Part shown: one piece after another, positions 13,349 to 24,163 of the stretch
How positions within the stretch are numbered: position 1 is the stretch's first letter
How the letters are laid out: each line of letters starts with the position of its first letter
Source of the DNA: Ophiosphaerella korrae
Lineage: Eukaryota; Ascomycota; Dothideomycetes; Pleosporales; Phaeosphaeriaceae
Reading direction: 5' to 3'
Length of the DNA: 64,000 nt
Assembly (NCBI GenBank): GCA_028456385.1
Contig: JALNQF010000021.1
Coordinates: forward strand, 1 to 64,000
Program-made: the position numbers and the translations under genes
Notes under the pieces: generated by a model
What the model was told of the DNA's origin: nothing
Database searches by the model: none
What the model saw: the letters and a program-made list of their open reading frames with translations, nothing else

Positions 13349-13940
13349 ATATTATAAAAGTTTCTAATTTATATAACTATTTTCTTTTTTATAGTATATT
13401 ATATTTTTATATTATTTAAAAGATATATAAATATAGCTAGTATTTATAATACTTTTATAGTAAAAAAAAATGTTTTTTTTTTCTAATTTTAAATAAAGTA
13501 ATTATTTCTTTTATACTAGTTAGAATATATTTAAAATATATTCTAAGTTACTTTATATTATAAGTATAAATATAGTTAAAAAGTAATTAATTAATCTATT
13601 AATAATAGAAAATCTACTTAAACTAGTATTAAATTTAATAGATATAAACTTAAGTATAAAGAGTTTAAAGTAAAAAGCTATTAGAGTATACTTAGTACTA
13701 TTAATAAGCTCTACTAAGCTAAGTAACTAGTATTACTAACTTTATTAGCTAGTATATTCTTTTATATATAACTTAGTATAACTTTAAGTAAGTTCTAAGT
13801 AAGTTTAAAAAATATTAAGTAATAATAACTAGTATATATATTATATACTACTATAATAGCTTAACTAGCTATTAGCTTCTTTTTATCTAAATTAGCTTAG
13901 TAGTATATTATCTTTATATTATATAATATTATATAGTAGC

Positions 13941-14484
13941 TTTACTCTACTACGCTAAATAAACCTAAAAAAGTAACTAAGTATTTAATAATATTAAATA
14001 TAGGAGTAGAATAGTATATATTACCTAAAGGCTTTTACTTTTACTTACACTTTATGTAGCTATAGCCTACTATAGCCTATAGCGTAATAATATCTCTTTT
14101 CTCTATAGTATATATCTTTAGGCGCTAGACTATAATAGGTAGTAATACTAGACCTTTTAGTAGCTTATAATAGTTTTAGCGTATATCCTTAGTAGCTTAG
14201 AGGCGCCTTATCTTAGCCTAGTCTCTACTAGCTAGCTAGGCTAACTAGCTATTAGTAAGGTTAAACTAACGTACCTAGCTTAACTTACTTTATACGTAGC
14301 GTAGTTATTATTAAATACTATATTATATAGTAACTCTACTCTACTATACTAAATAAACCTAAAAAAGTAACTAAGTATTTAATAATATTAAATATAGGAG
14401 TAGAATAGTATATATTACCTAAAGGCTTTTACCTTTACTTATACTTTACGTAGCTATAGCCTACTATAGCCTATAGTGTAATAT
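13941..14484 (+). repeat. Direct repeat pair with 395-bp spacing
   Basis: About 149 bp at 13,941-14,089 recur at 14,336-14,484 with very few differences, sharing AAATAAACCTAAAAAAGTAA and GCCTACTATAGCCTATAG. The unrelated-looking spacer (14,090-14,335) is about 245 bp. The layout could be two short terminal repeats around a small non-autonomous element, or a partial tandem duplication. No coding potential is visible. Confidence 0.65.
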
Positions 14485-15597
14485 ATAAAAAAAAGTTAAT
14501 TAATTAATTTCTTTATATATATATCTTTAGCTTTATACTTTATTTATATATTTATACTATAGTTTTAGCTAAGTCTTTTAAGATAGTAGTAAGTATTATA
14601 AGATATAAGCTTAGAAATAAGTAAGAGATAATTATTAATTAAAAAGCTATCTAAGTTAAGCTACTTATATATAATAGAGTAGCTTAAATAGCTTATATAG
14701 CTTACTTACTACTATAAGCTTACTTAAATTATATAGAGTAAAGCTCTAACTTATAATAGTAAGCTAAATCTTTAGTACTTTTTTTATTAAAGCGCTAGTT
14801 TCTTTATTATATTAGTTATATAAATATAGTTTATCTTTTTATATATAAATTTTTTTATTTATAAAAGCTAAAGCTATAATCTTTTAGCTATAGTAAAGTT
14901 AGTAGCTTAGTAATTATTATATATACTTATTTAATAACTAGCTAATATACTTATATAAAGTTAAAAAAGTAGTATATACTTATACTATAAAAAGCTCTAG
15001 TAAACTTACTTATATTATACTAAGTACTATACTAAGCTTATATATAGAAAGAGATTTTTAATTATAATTCTTTATATAAGTAATATCTATTATTTTATTT
15101 TTACTACTATTAAAAAAAGTAGTAAATTAGTTTTTAAGATTAAATATATAATTTTTATTAATATTATCTTTTTTCTATATAGTAAAAGATTTAAATAAGC
15201 TAAATATAGTATCTAAACTAGCTATTATATTAAGAATTTATTTTTATAAGAAATAACTATAAGAAAACTCTACTTAACTAGAGGAAAACTTATCCTAACT
15301 ATAAGCCGAACGCTAGCTATATTATAGTACCTTTTCTTAGTTAAGACTATAGTATCCTTAGTAAACCTATAGTTAGATGATATGTAGCCTGGGTTGGGAT
15401 GAGAAATTTTTTTTCAGCTGAAAGCGGCTAGTATGCTAGTTCTGATTTGGCGCCATCACAACCTCGCTTGATCCATGGTCGGATGAGCTGCTACCTCAAC
15501 AAACCTCACCCTGCCAACATCATTTGACCGTCCCCACACACACACCACCGCCAATAGTAAAGCTCTGAGTTTGTAAAGCTATTGCAGTGTATTCAGG

Positions 15598-16263
15598 ATG
15601 GTCCGGAAGCTGAAGCATCATGAGCAGAAGCTCCTCAAGAAGGTGAAGACGGCCTATTCACCAACTACTCAAAACGCTGACAACTTAGGTCGACTTTAGT
15701 ACATACAAATCAGACAATGACCACCGAGAAGCGGCAGTAATGCGTCGCTATGCCATACAGGGCCGCGACGACTATCGCAAGTACAATCAGCTGTGCGGCT
15801 CTATGCGCCAACTCGCCCATCGCCTAGCAAACCTCGATCCCTCGGACCCTTTCCGTCGTAAACACGAAGATCTAATGCTTGAGAAGCTATTTGATATGGG
15901 AGTTCTTGGAACAGGTGGTGGAGGCAGGGGCAAATTGAGCGACATTGAGCACAAACTCACAGTTTCTGCCTTTGCCCGGAGACGATTGCCTGTTATCATG
16001 ACCCGGTTGCGCATGTCGGATCATGTCCAGGCCGCTATCAAACTTATTGAGCAAGGTCATGTGCGCGTTGGAACAAATGTCATCACAGACCCGGCCTACC
16101 TCGTCACACGGTAAGTCTCAAGCACGGCCATATAGCAACCCTATTGCTGATTGAAGACAGAAACATGGAAGACTTCGTCACTTGGGTCGACTCTTCCAAG
16201 ATCAAACGTAACATCATGAAGTATCGCGATAAGCTGGATGATTTCGAACTTGAGGCACTGTAG
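15598..16263 (+). CDS. IMP3: U3 small nucleolar ribonucleoprotein IMP3
   Basis: IMP3 is part of the U3 snoRNP/SSU processome in the nucleolus, where it helps U3 pair with the pre-18S rRNA. Three exons, 15598-15642, 15689-16110 and 16161-16263, give 189 residues, close to the yeast protein of 183. The start is set by the family N-terminus [15 protein letters not shown], which fills the first exon exactly before a GTGAAG donor. The second exon opens with VDF. An S4-type RNA-binding segment lies at about residues 105-165 ([20 protein letters not shown]). The introns are 46 and 50 bp. The gene begins only about 220 bp from the RIP block yet shows no damage. The identification is firm; exon 1 is inferred from the splice site and family similarity. 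Confidence 0.93.
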
Positions 16264-16880
16264 CTTATATGTCAAGATTTCGGGCGGCGTTTATCGGTAC
16301 CACAGCATCTCAAGGCGTTTAAATTTCAAATGAATGCGATATCTAAATAAAGATATGCGCATGTATTTTGTAGTTGGTCTGCATGCAATTTAGCTCTCAT
16401 TAATTGCACTCTGATGAGCGTTTTTATTGTACATGTTGTTACAACTAGGCATGCTATAAAAGTCACTTCTTATTTGTCATGATTGTCATCTCACTGATAT
16501 TATCTCCAACTGCATAGAAAAAACTGTGCTATATATTCACACGAATGGATATTGCAGGTACGCTTGATCTTTGCTTCCTGTACCTATGTACCAACCCCAG
16601 TGGTTGAGCCCAGATCTATCAAGAAGAAATCAAGCGCAAGCGGAGCTTTCCAAAAAGAATCTATCAATTTTGGGAGGGCCACGATATGTGATGGAATTGT
16701 TGTTTAATTTTTAGGTTGTTCTGCTCGTTATTTTATAGAAAGAAATACGTAGTCGTTACCATGGTGAATGCACTGTGATGCTAGCAGTGCCAATTATGAC
16801 TGGCATAGAACTGATACGTTTAACTCGCTCTCTGCTCCCTATATTCCTGCATACACTTGCATAGCGGATGAATATACGAT
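16264..16880. other. Intergenic region between convergent genes
   Basis: Holds the 3' untranslated regions of IMP3 and of the convergent 581-residue gene. No gene, tRNA or repeat was seen. Confidence 0.6.
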
Positions 16881-18626
16881 CTAGTATCGTGGTTGGTAAT
16901 TTTGTTGAGGGTAATCATTTCCAGACTGGCCTTGATAGCGGTTTGGAGGAGCATCATTTTGATAACGGTTTCGAGTATCGTTATCGTAACGATTTGAGGG
17001 AGTATTGTTATGGGATCCATAAGATTGCTGAGAGTAGTTCTGGTAAGGCGGTTGATACTGATCATTTTGGTGTTCTCGATACTGATCAGTCTGATAGTCC
17101 CGGTGTTGTGGCTGTTGAGGTTGGTATCCCTGTTGCTGTTGATATGGTTCGTTTCTGTACTCTTGATTGTTTTGGTTCGAAGGCGCGTTGTATCCTTGCT
17201 CGCTTCGCCCCTGTCCGCCGTATCGATTACTTGGTGGCGTTTGATTGTTGTAGCTGTCTTGAGGGTGGGACGAGGGCTGGGGTGCACCACCCATCTGTGT
17301 GCCTGAAGTAGGAGCTCCAACACTAACACCTTCGTTCCCAATATCGTCCGGAACACTGATCTTCACGTCGGGGAGATATCTCTGAACTTTTTGCTCCACC
17401 ATATTCTGCACAAAGACCCAGCTTTCTCGCTCAAACTTACGGTGCCCGCCGTTGACGACACCTAAGATGCTTTCTCGTAGTGTCTCCTGAACCTTGACTA
17501 TGAGGGCGCGGATCTTGTTGAGTAGTTTTGCTTTGATATCGTCTCCAAAACCCCGCTCCGCTTGACCGCCAGCGTCACGGTCGAGTTGTGAATCAAAAGG
17601 ATTACCCCCCAAAATTTTCTCAAGTGGACGTTGAAACTGATCCGGCAACAATTCGAAAAGCTGCTTCTCAATCTCGCCCAAGATCTTGCGAAAATCGAGA
17701 CGTACTTCTCTGTGCACTTTAGCAAGACCAGTACTTAGCTTGTCACTCAAGACTCTTGAAAAGCCGCCACTAGCTTCTCCACCTTGGCTATCACGGGCTG
17801 AGTCATCAAACCCTCTTGAGGGTTCCTCGCCACCTGATTTCTTACTTCCGAATAAACTTCCGATGCCCTTGACAAGGCCCTTCACTTGATCTTCTATCTC
17901 GGCTTTGGCACCGTCTCCAAGATCCCGCGAGCTGGTATTTCCACGAAGCCAGCGCTTGATATGATCTAAAGCGATACGTGTGAATTGCTCCGCTATGGGT
18001 GCATGCTGCATGCGGAGCTTTTCGCCTACTCTGTCTTTGATCTCTGGACTGATGAGTCGTGCCTTCTCTTCTGGGTTCCGTGAGGCATCTTTCACAGTGT
18101 TGCTGATTACACCGAGCAGACCACCAATCTCAAGGCTTTGACCTCCACCTCCTCTATCGTTGTTGTTATCTAGATGATCTTGAACGGTATTGATAGCAGA
18201 GGATAGAAAGCTTCTCGCTCCTGAAGAAGACTCCATACCTTGACCTCGCGATTGTTCCGAATCGCCACGGCCCTCAGTGAGGTCAAATATATCACGCAGA
18301 TCATCCCCAGCTTCGTCGGAGATCTTATTAAAGCTGCGTGTCAGCTTTGCAATCTCATCGGCGAAGGGTAAGGATTGGCCTCCATAAGCATCTGGTGCCG
18401 CGTCATTTAAGTTCCAAGGGCCTCTGCTGCCATCCGAGGAAGACTCTTTGTCCTTATTGAAAAGAGAGCGAAAGGCGTCGATAACTTGTGTCTCCAGACT
18501 ATCAATAGTTTTCTGTTGGAAAAGGTCAAGCTCAGCCGCAATGCGGGGTTGTATTTGAGGGGCGAGCGAGTCGACGTATTCGTCAACTTTTTTGAAAACG
18601 ACCTCAGAGATGCTTTGGGATGACAT
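16881..18626 (-). CDS. Conserved fungal protein with Q/N/Y-rich tail
   Basis: A single uninterrupted frame of 581 residues. I do not recognise a named family. Residues 1-400 alternate helical segments (for example ISEVVFKKVDEYVDSLAPQI at the start, and several amphipathic segments near 200-260 and 290-390) with Gly/Ser/Asp-rich linkers. From about residue 410 to the end the protein becomes low-complexity, very rich in Q, N, Y, P and S with repeated YQ, NRY and QPQQ steps, resembling prion-like or condensate-forming tails. There is no signal peptide or clear membrane segment. The start at 18626 is the first methionine of the frame. The gene is convergent with IMP3 and tandem with the upstream helicase. 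A membrane-surface or scaffold role would be guesswork. Confidence 0.8.
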   Translation of the reverse strand: MSSQSISEVVFKKVDEYVDSLAPQIQPRIAAELDLFQQKTIDSLETQVIDAFRSLFNKDKESSSDGSRGPWNLNDAAPDAYGGQSLPFADEIAKLTRSFNKISDEAGDDLRDIFDLTEGRGDSEQSRGQGMESSSGARSFLSSAINTVQDHLDNNNDRGGGGQSLEIGGLLGVISNTVKDASRNPEEKARLISPEIKDRVGEKLRMQHAPIAEQFTRIALDHIKRWLRGNTSSRDLGDGAKAEIEDQVKGLVKGIGSLFGSKKSGGEEPSRGFDDSARDSQGGEASGGFSRVLSDKLSTGLAKVHREVRLDFRKILGEIEKQLFELLPDQFQRPLEKILGGNPFDSQLDRDAGGQAERGFGDDIKAKLLNKIRALIVKVQETLRESILGVVNGGHRKFERESWVFVQNMVEQKVQRYLPDVKISVPDDIGNEGVSVGAPTSGTQMGGAPQPSSHPQDSYNNQTPPSNRYGGQGRSEQGYNAPSNQNNQEYRNEPYQQQQGYQPQQPQHRDYQTDQYREHQNDQYQPPYQNYSQQSYGSHNNTPSNRYDNDTRNRYQNDAPPNRYQGQSGNDYPQQNYQPRY

Positions 18627-19110
18627 TCTGTTGAATGAAAGGGGGTAGCTGTTAAATTGGCGTTAGGTATGGTAAAATTTAGTGCACAGTTGAGGTAGTC
18701 GGATGAACTGAGCGAACGTGGGGTAGTCAGTCTTGGCGATTGTGATGTCATCCAGTGATACATGTACTGTCATTGGCGTATCTGGGGGTGTAGCGTGTCC
18801 CATGCAGATCAAAAAAGAAGCTGACCAAAGTTCTTAAGACAAGTAGTAGCGAAGGCCGAAAGCAGATTAGCTCAACCTAGTCTCCCAGCTAGATGTAATC
18901 ATCTATGATATATCCATACCTTTAGTTAGGTACTAACACATCTTGAACTCGAAACTGTACCATAAATTTAGCCCAAGTAGTTCTTCAACGACAAGTTAAA
19001 TAATTAACCTTTTCAATTCAATGTTATATATTCTTCAACGACTTCCAAGGCTCAATATATTACCAAGCTTAGGTGTAGCTAGCATACCTACTACGTACTA
19101 TGTTACCTTG
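18627..19110. other. Intergenic, promoter of the 581-residue gene and 3' end of the helicase
   Basis: No gene seen. Several AT-rich runs occur near 18,960-19,090, just after the helicase stop. Confidence 0.55.
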
Positions 19111-22100
19111 CTACTTCGCCTGGCCCACAGCTTTCTGCCTAATTCTCTCTTCCTTCTCAAATTTGCCCTCCAATATCGCAAAAAACAGTCCCAACCACTC
19201 TTTCTCTCTTTCGGTCACCTGCCTTGTGGGATTCTTCCAGCCACTGGCTAAGATCTCCTTGATGCGACGTCTAAGAACTTTCAACGCAACTGCGGCCCTC
19301 CAATCACGGACCGCGAAACGCAGCACGCTGCCAGGAAAACTAATCACGCCAGCATGCATTTTGAAGTCCATGTCTGCGGCGACCATGAGAATCATGGGGA
19401 GAGGGTAGGCCATAGAGGTAGAATGTGCGTTGTAAAATTTGTTGCTGGATTGCATGATGTGGTAGTATGAGAGAAATTTAGCAATTGAAGTACCCTTGTT
19501 GACAGATGTTGGAGCCAAGGTGACGGTTTGGTTATTAGAAATGTTACGCCAGCCTTTTCCTTCGCGGATTATGACCTTAGGATAGAACGCTGTAGCAATG
19601 ACAGAGTTTACAAGTATATCGTTATTGGAGTATCTATCGTACGGCGATGGTACTTCGACAAAGATACGATGACGCGAAGTGCCACGATAACGCTGTAGGG
19701 CACGGCGCTCATCTGTTGAGAGTTGCACAAAACCTGCTTCGACAAGAGATGAGAGTAACTGAGCTTTTAGATCCTCGATATTGCCAAGGTTTTGCGGACT
19801 GAGGAAGTTTTTGTGGCAGAATTGCATCTCAGATCTTCCGGCAGTAGTGCAGACTAATCGCCATGCTTTATATGCATTATATGTAGTCAGGAGGTCGGAA
19901 TCGCCCTTCTTAAAAGCCAGCCGTGCAATATCAGCGCGTTGCTTCGCTCCAAAAGGGGTCAAGAAAGGCGACTTCGACGATAGGATTGCAGCTATGGTTA
20001 TAGCGACGTCAACGCAATTGAAAGTAGCTGCTAGAAGCACTAGTTTGCCAAGATGAGCATCTAGTGGAAGCTTTGCTATCTGACGACCAAGGTGTGTTAG
20101 GTCTTCCCCAGGAGTAAGGGCGTCGACTTCGATGAGCGCATCTATTGCACGGCGGATGTTTCTAGATGAAGGTGGATCTAGGGCCTGTGAAAGAGTTTCC
20201 TCGATATCACCTAACTTGCAAATCTTCGTACGCATGACTAGATCCTGTAAAGATAGCCGAAGCATCTCTGGAGTTTGCTGATCAGTCATGAGCGTATCGT
20301 GGCGAAACTTTGTGAACAAATGGAAACACAAGCCTTCCTGTACACGTCCGGCTCGACCCCGACGCTGCTTAGCATTTGCCCTTGATATGAAAGACTGTGT
20401 CAGTCGAGATAACTGTCTGCGTTCATCGAAGCGCATTTCTTTGTGTTTGCCAGTATCAATGACGCAGGTGATATCAGGAATTGTTACTCCTGTCTCTGCT
20501 ATATTTGTAGCAAGTACAATTTTCCGAATGCCTGACGACGGCATGAGAAAAGCGGCCTGTTGGTCTTCGCTAGATATTGTGGAGTGGAGTGGATAAATGA
20601 GCCAATGCTTGTTAAAAAAAGGATGACCACCTAGTATATCGTTGAGCTGGCGGATCTCAGCAATACCAGGCAGGAATACCAATGTTGCATTGCTGTATCG
20701 GCCTAGATGCGGATCTACTGCAATGACTTCTATGAGGCTGACAATCAAGTCGTAGTCAATAGCATATTCATCGTATGTAGAGAGTACATTGCGTGTAGAT
20801 GGGCTGTATCCCGGAAGTTTACTAGGAATACCAGACTTCCCCGATGTTATCTCGTCTTCTTCATTATCGCTAGTTCTGCTGTCTTTCTGAGCCCCGTCAG
20901 ATGGGCCAACATAGTGTGTCAACTCTATTGCGTCTTCGAGATACTGAGTTTTAACAGGGAAAGTTCGTCCAGGTACTGTTAAAATTGGTGCATCATTAAG
21001 ATACCTAGAGAATCGATTCGCGTCGACAGTGGCGCTCATCAAAATAATTTTGAGCTCGGGGCGACGTTCTAGTAACGAGCGCAGGATGATCAGTAAAAAG
21101 TCTGTATCAATACTATTTACAGTCAGTGTTGCCCTGGTATGCTTAAAGACACCTTACCTTCGCTCGTGGACTTCGTCAATGATCAAATGCGTAACCTCTG
21201 GAAGGCCTGCAGCAGACTCAAGCATGCGCAGCACCACACCAACAGTCGCAAAAACTAGACGAGTCTGAGAGGAGGTTTTGGATTCTAATCGAATCACATA
21301 GCCTACGAGCGATCGCATTGTACCGAGATCTTTTGATCCTTCTCCTAGTTCTTCGCTCACACGTCGTGCGAGCGAGATGGCCGAGATACGTCTAGGTTCG
21401 GTGCAAAACACCTTACAGGCTTTTCCTTGTAAAAGCTCATGTTCCAGGATGAAAGACGGAATCTGTGTGCTCTTACCACAGCCAGTTTCACCACAAATAA
21501 TTGTGATTTGATATTTATCAATAGTTGACAGTATTGACTCCCTAAAACCATAGACTGGGAGGTTCTGTCGTCCAACAAGCATATGCTGAAAGGATGGACC
21601 TGATGCTTTTTGCAACCAAAGCTCGCGAAGTCCGTCTAGTTCACGAGCTGGCGTATCATAACCGGAGTTTGAGGTACTCGAGCTCACCACCGCCTGGTTA
21701 CGCATCCTGAACCTACTTGTGAGCACCACGCCATCAGATTCGTCGGTTTCAATTTGATCTTGCACTATTGAGCGGTAGTATTTTACAGCCTCGCGGTCTG
21801 CTGCGTCAACCCGGGTTTTGCGGTGCTCCATAAACTCACGGTAAAGTTCCCTCCAATTAGACGGGAGCCGTAGGTAAACCTTTTCCTCCTTTGGTATTGC
21901 GACCGATATGGAAAAGAGGGCAGCTGTAGAGATGTAGCTCTCGCTCTGCTCAGCAGATATAGCAGCAACGCTTGTTGCGTCAAATTTGACCTGTAACTGT
22001 CGTACTGAGATGGTAATACCTGGGATATACTCATAATACTCTATATCCTGACTTTTCGACCATGATATAGTGAGGGAATGCCGACAGGAATATGTGGTAG

Positions 22101-23729
22101 GAGAAATCATTTTGTATGTCAATTGTGCGTTGGAGTCCCTGAGTCAGGTTAGCTATTGTGAGGTGAATAGTGTAGAAGATGACAAACCTTGAACGAATAG
22201 CTTCTTCCAGTAGCCGTCGTGGAGTCAAGCTACCTGACTTTCCGAAGTCGCGAAGTAACACATCTTCAGGTGCAGTATCGCCGTTTTGTGGTTGAAGAGT
22301 TTCAGTACTGTTAGGTACGGCAGAAAACATTCCTCCCAATAAGTCAATTTCGTCCTCACTTTCTACAGGATTGACAGTGGTGGATGGAGAATCCGATTCA
22401 ATTACAGGTGCTTGAGTGGGCACGGCCTCTTCCTCTTGTTCTGCCTGGGACAAAATAGCATGATTTTGTTCCTGTCTCGCTGCGGCTTTCTGTTGAGCGA
22501 TCTGGTTTCGCTTGGCTGGCCATCGCGCCTCCGCCTCCCACTCATCGAATAACGCGTCAGATGCTATTTGCTGCAGCTGCGAGAGAAGTTTGCGCACAGC
22601 TGCATTCTGCACCATATGATTTGAAGGGGCCTTTTTAGCTTTTGCACTCTTTAACTGCTTTCGTGCGGTAGACTCAACTAGATTTGGATCAATCTCATAA
22701 AGTTTTCCTTTGATTCTCAGGTAGGTGGGAACCAGTTCATCAAGCTCAAGATCACTATCAAGATCACTGACATCTAGATCGATCTGCTCTGTACTCTGTG
22801 GTTCCGTTGACCCTGTCTTAGTTGAGCCACTTAGTGAATTTGTAGTTCGCTGAGACTTATTGGTTACTATCTCTTGTAGTGGACTGTCTAAAGGGAGTCA
22901 GAGTGCTCTTTGTAGTGTCGGAAATTTTCAAAATTCAAGATAGTACAGTATCTTGGTGACTTTCTACCGCAATTCTCTTCCAGAAAAGCAAGTACTTACT
23001 AGGACGTGATATATCAGGAGTTTCTACCACTGAACGCTGCGATGTTTGGCCATCGAAAGAAAACGAGTGATGTTCATGATGATTTAAAGCAAGCCATTCC
23101 AAAGCTTCTTGTAACCCCCAGATGCTAGTCGATGAATCGACAACAGTGGCGTTGGCGCAGAGCCATTCTAGAACAGGCCGAGTGTGATCCTTTGCGAAGC
23201 CAAGCTCATAAAGCGTCAGATCTAGAGTCCAGAGCTTAGATAGTGCTTCTTCCTCTGTTAGTATCTTCAAAAGAGGTTGTGATCCCTGCCTCCGATTGGA
23301 ATCATTGGACTCGGCCTGGGCGAGATGTATAATATTCTCCATGATTTCGTCTGGCAGCCAGTCATGAACTGTCATGGAGTGTGACTGGCCGCGTAACACT
23401 CTACGGTCAGTTTGAAATTTTAAAAGATTACGATGCGATTCTCGGCGAACTTTGGGCGCATATTTCTCAACCAGCAGTTGTAGCTCATCTTGCTCTAATT
23501 GAGCCTCGAGCTCTTCTGGAGTCTGAATAGATTCTTGTTTCACAGCCTCAACTGCTTTTGCAGCCTGTGGAGCGGAGGCGTCTGGTGTTTGGCTTGGTTC
23601 AGTAGATATCGGCCCACTATCAACTGCGTTGGCATCGACCGCAAGTTTATCCACTTTGGGCTTACTCGCAACGGAAGTAGTTGCAAACCCCCGTGCAGGG
23701 TTGCCTGCAGGCTTCTTCTTTTTTGCCAT
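19111..23729 (-). CDS. DEAH-box RNA helicase, DHX29/Ucp12/YLR419W-like
   Basis: A large DExH RNA helicase of the group that includes human DHX29, which helps the 40S subunit scan structured mRNA leaders. Exons run 23729-23000, about 22812-22188, 22138-21158 and 21112-19111, giving about 1445 residues. Visible motifs are GETGCGKST (I, near residue 668), DEVH (II, near 773), MSATV (III), ATNIAET (V) and QRRGRAGR (VI), followed by the winged-helix/ratchet and OB regions. The N-terminus is lysine-rich (MAKKKKPAG) and carries a UBA-like helical segment, as expected for this group. The border of exon 1/2 is uncertain: the strong GTAAGT donor at 22,999 joins in phase to an acceptor at 22,813, but a GTAGAA donor with a CAG or AAG acceptor nearer 22,850 also keeps the frame. 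The gene is divergent from GCN1. Confidence 0.88.
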
Positions 23730-24163
23730 TGCGAATAACTGGCGAAAGGAGAATCAGTGGCTGCCGGTCTTCAGTAAGGAGGTCGGTCAGGCCCGCTTCC
23801 GTATAGAGAATATTGGAGCTCGGTTTCGGGCTAGGTCAGGATTCAAGAGGCGCAAAAAACTGCCTGGACTCATGTAGGGCGTAGTGGACTATGGAAAGTG
23901 CCGGATGTTTGTAGCTGCAGGAGAGAAGGGCGGCAGCACTGCAGCAATGCAGCCCGTGTGCTATTTTGTTCCCAAGGGCGGCGGGGTTAGTCTCAGTTGG
24001 GTGGACCTAATTATGTCATCTATCGATTAGCACGAGTGTGATGCCCCGACACCTCCGCTCGGCTAGTCCTGCCGCTGCCAGCTTAGGGATTTGAGACAAA
24101 TTGACAGACAGCCATCCTACAACCCCACCAACACCCCGCCCACACTCATGTGGATAACAAGAC
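23730..24163. promoter_or_regulatory. Shared divergent promoter, helicase and GCN1
   Basis: The 434 bp between the two start codons must hold both promoters. Two translation-related genes therefore share one upstream region. No TATA box or known activator site stands out by eye. A Gcn4-type TGACTCA motif was not found. Confidence 0.55.

Larger units (their letters stand above)
1..15375. repeat. AT-rich RIP-mutated repeat block
   Basis: The whole stretch is extremely AT-rich, with almost no CpA or TpG dinucleotides and a great excess of TpA. This is the pattern left by repeat-induced point mutation, which changes C to T in CpA on both strands of duplicated DNA in fungi. No open frame longer than about 60 codons exists. 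Parts can be recognised as LTR retrotransposon remains (listed separately). The parts at 1-2790 and 12,417-15,375 contain repeats but no domain I could identify. Composition returns to normal abruptly near 15,375, where the first balanced sequence of the IMP3 promoter begins. No functional gene is expected here. Confidence 0.95.

Noticed and set aside
16868..17311. 147-codon plus-strand frame opposite the 581-residue gene
   Set aside because: It is antisense to the low-complexity Q/N-rich coding sequence, which naturally leaves complementary frames open. It has no domain.
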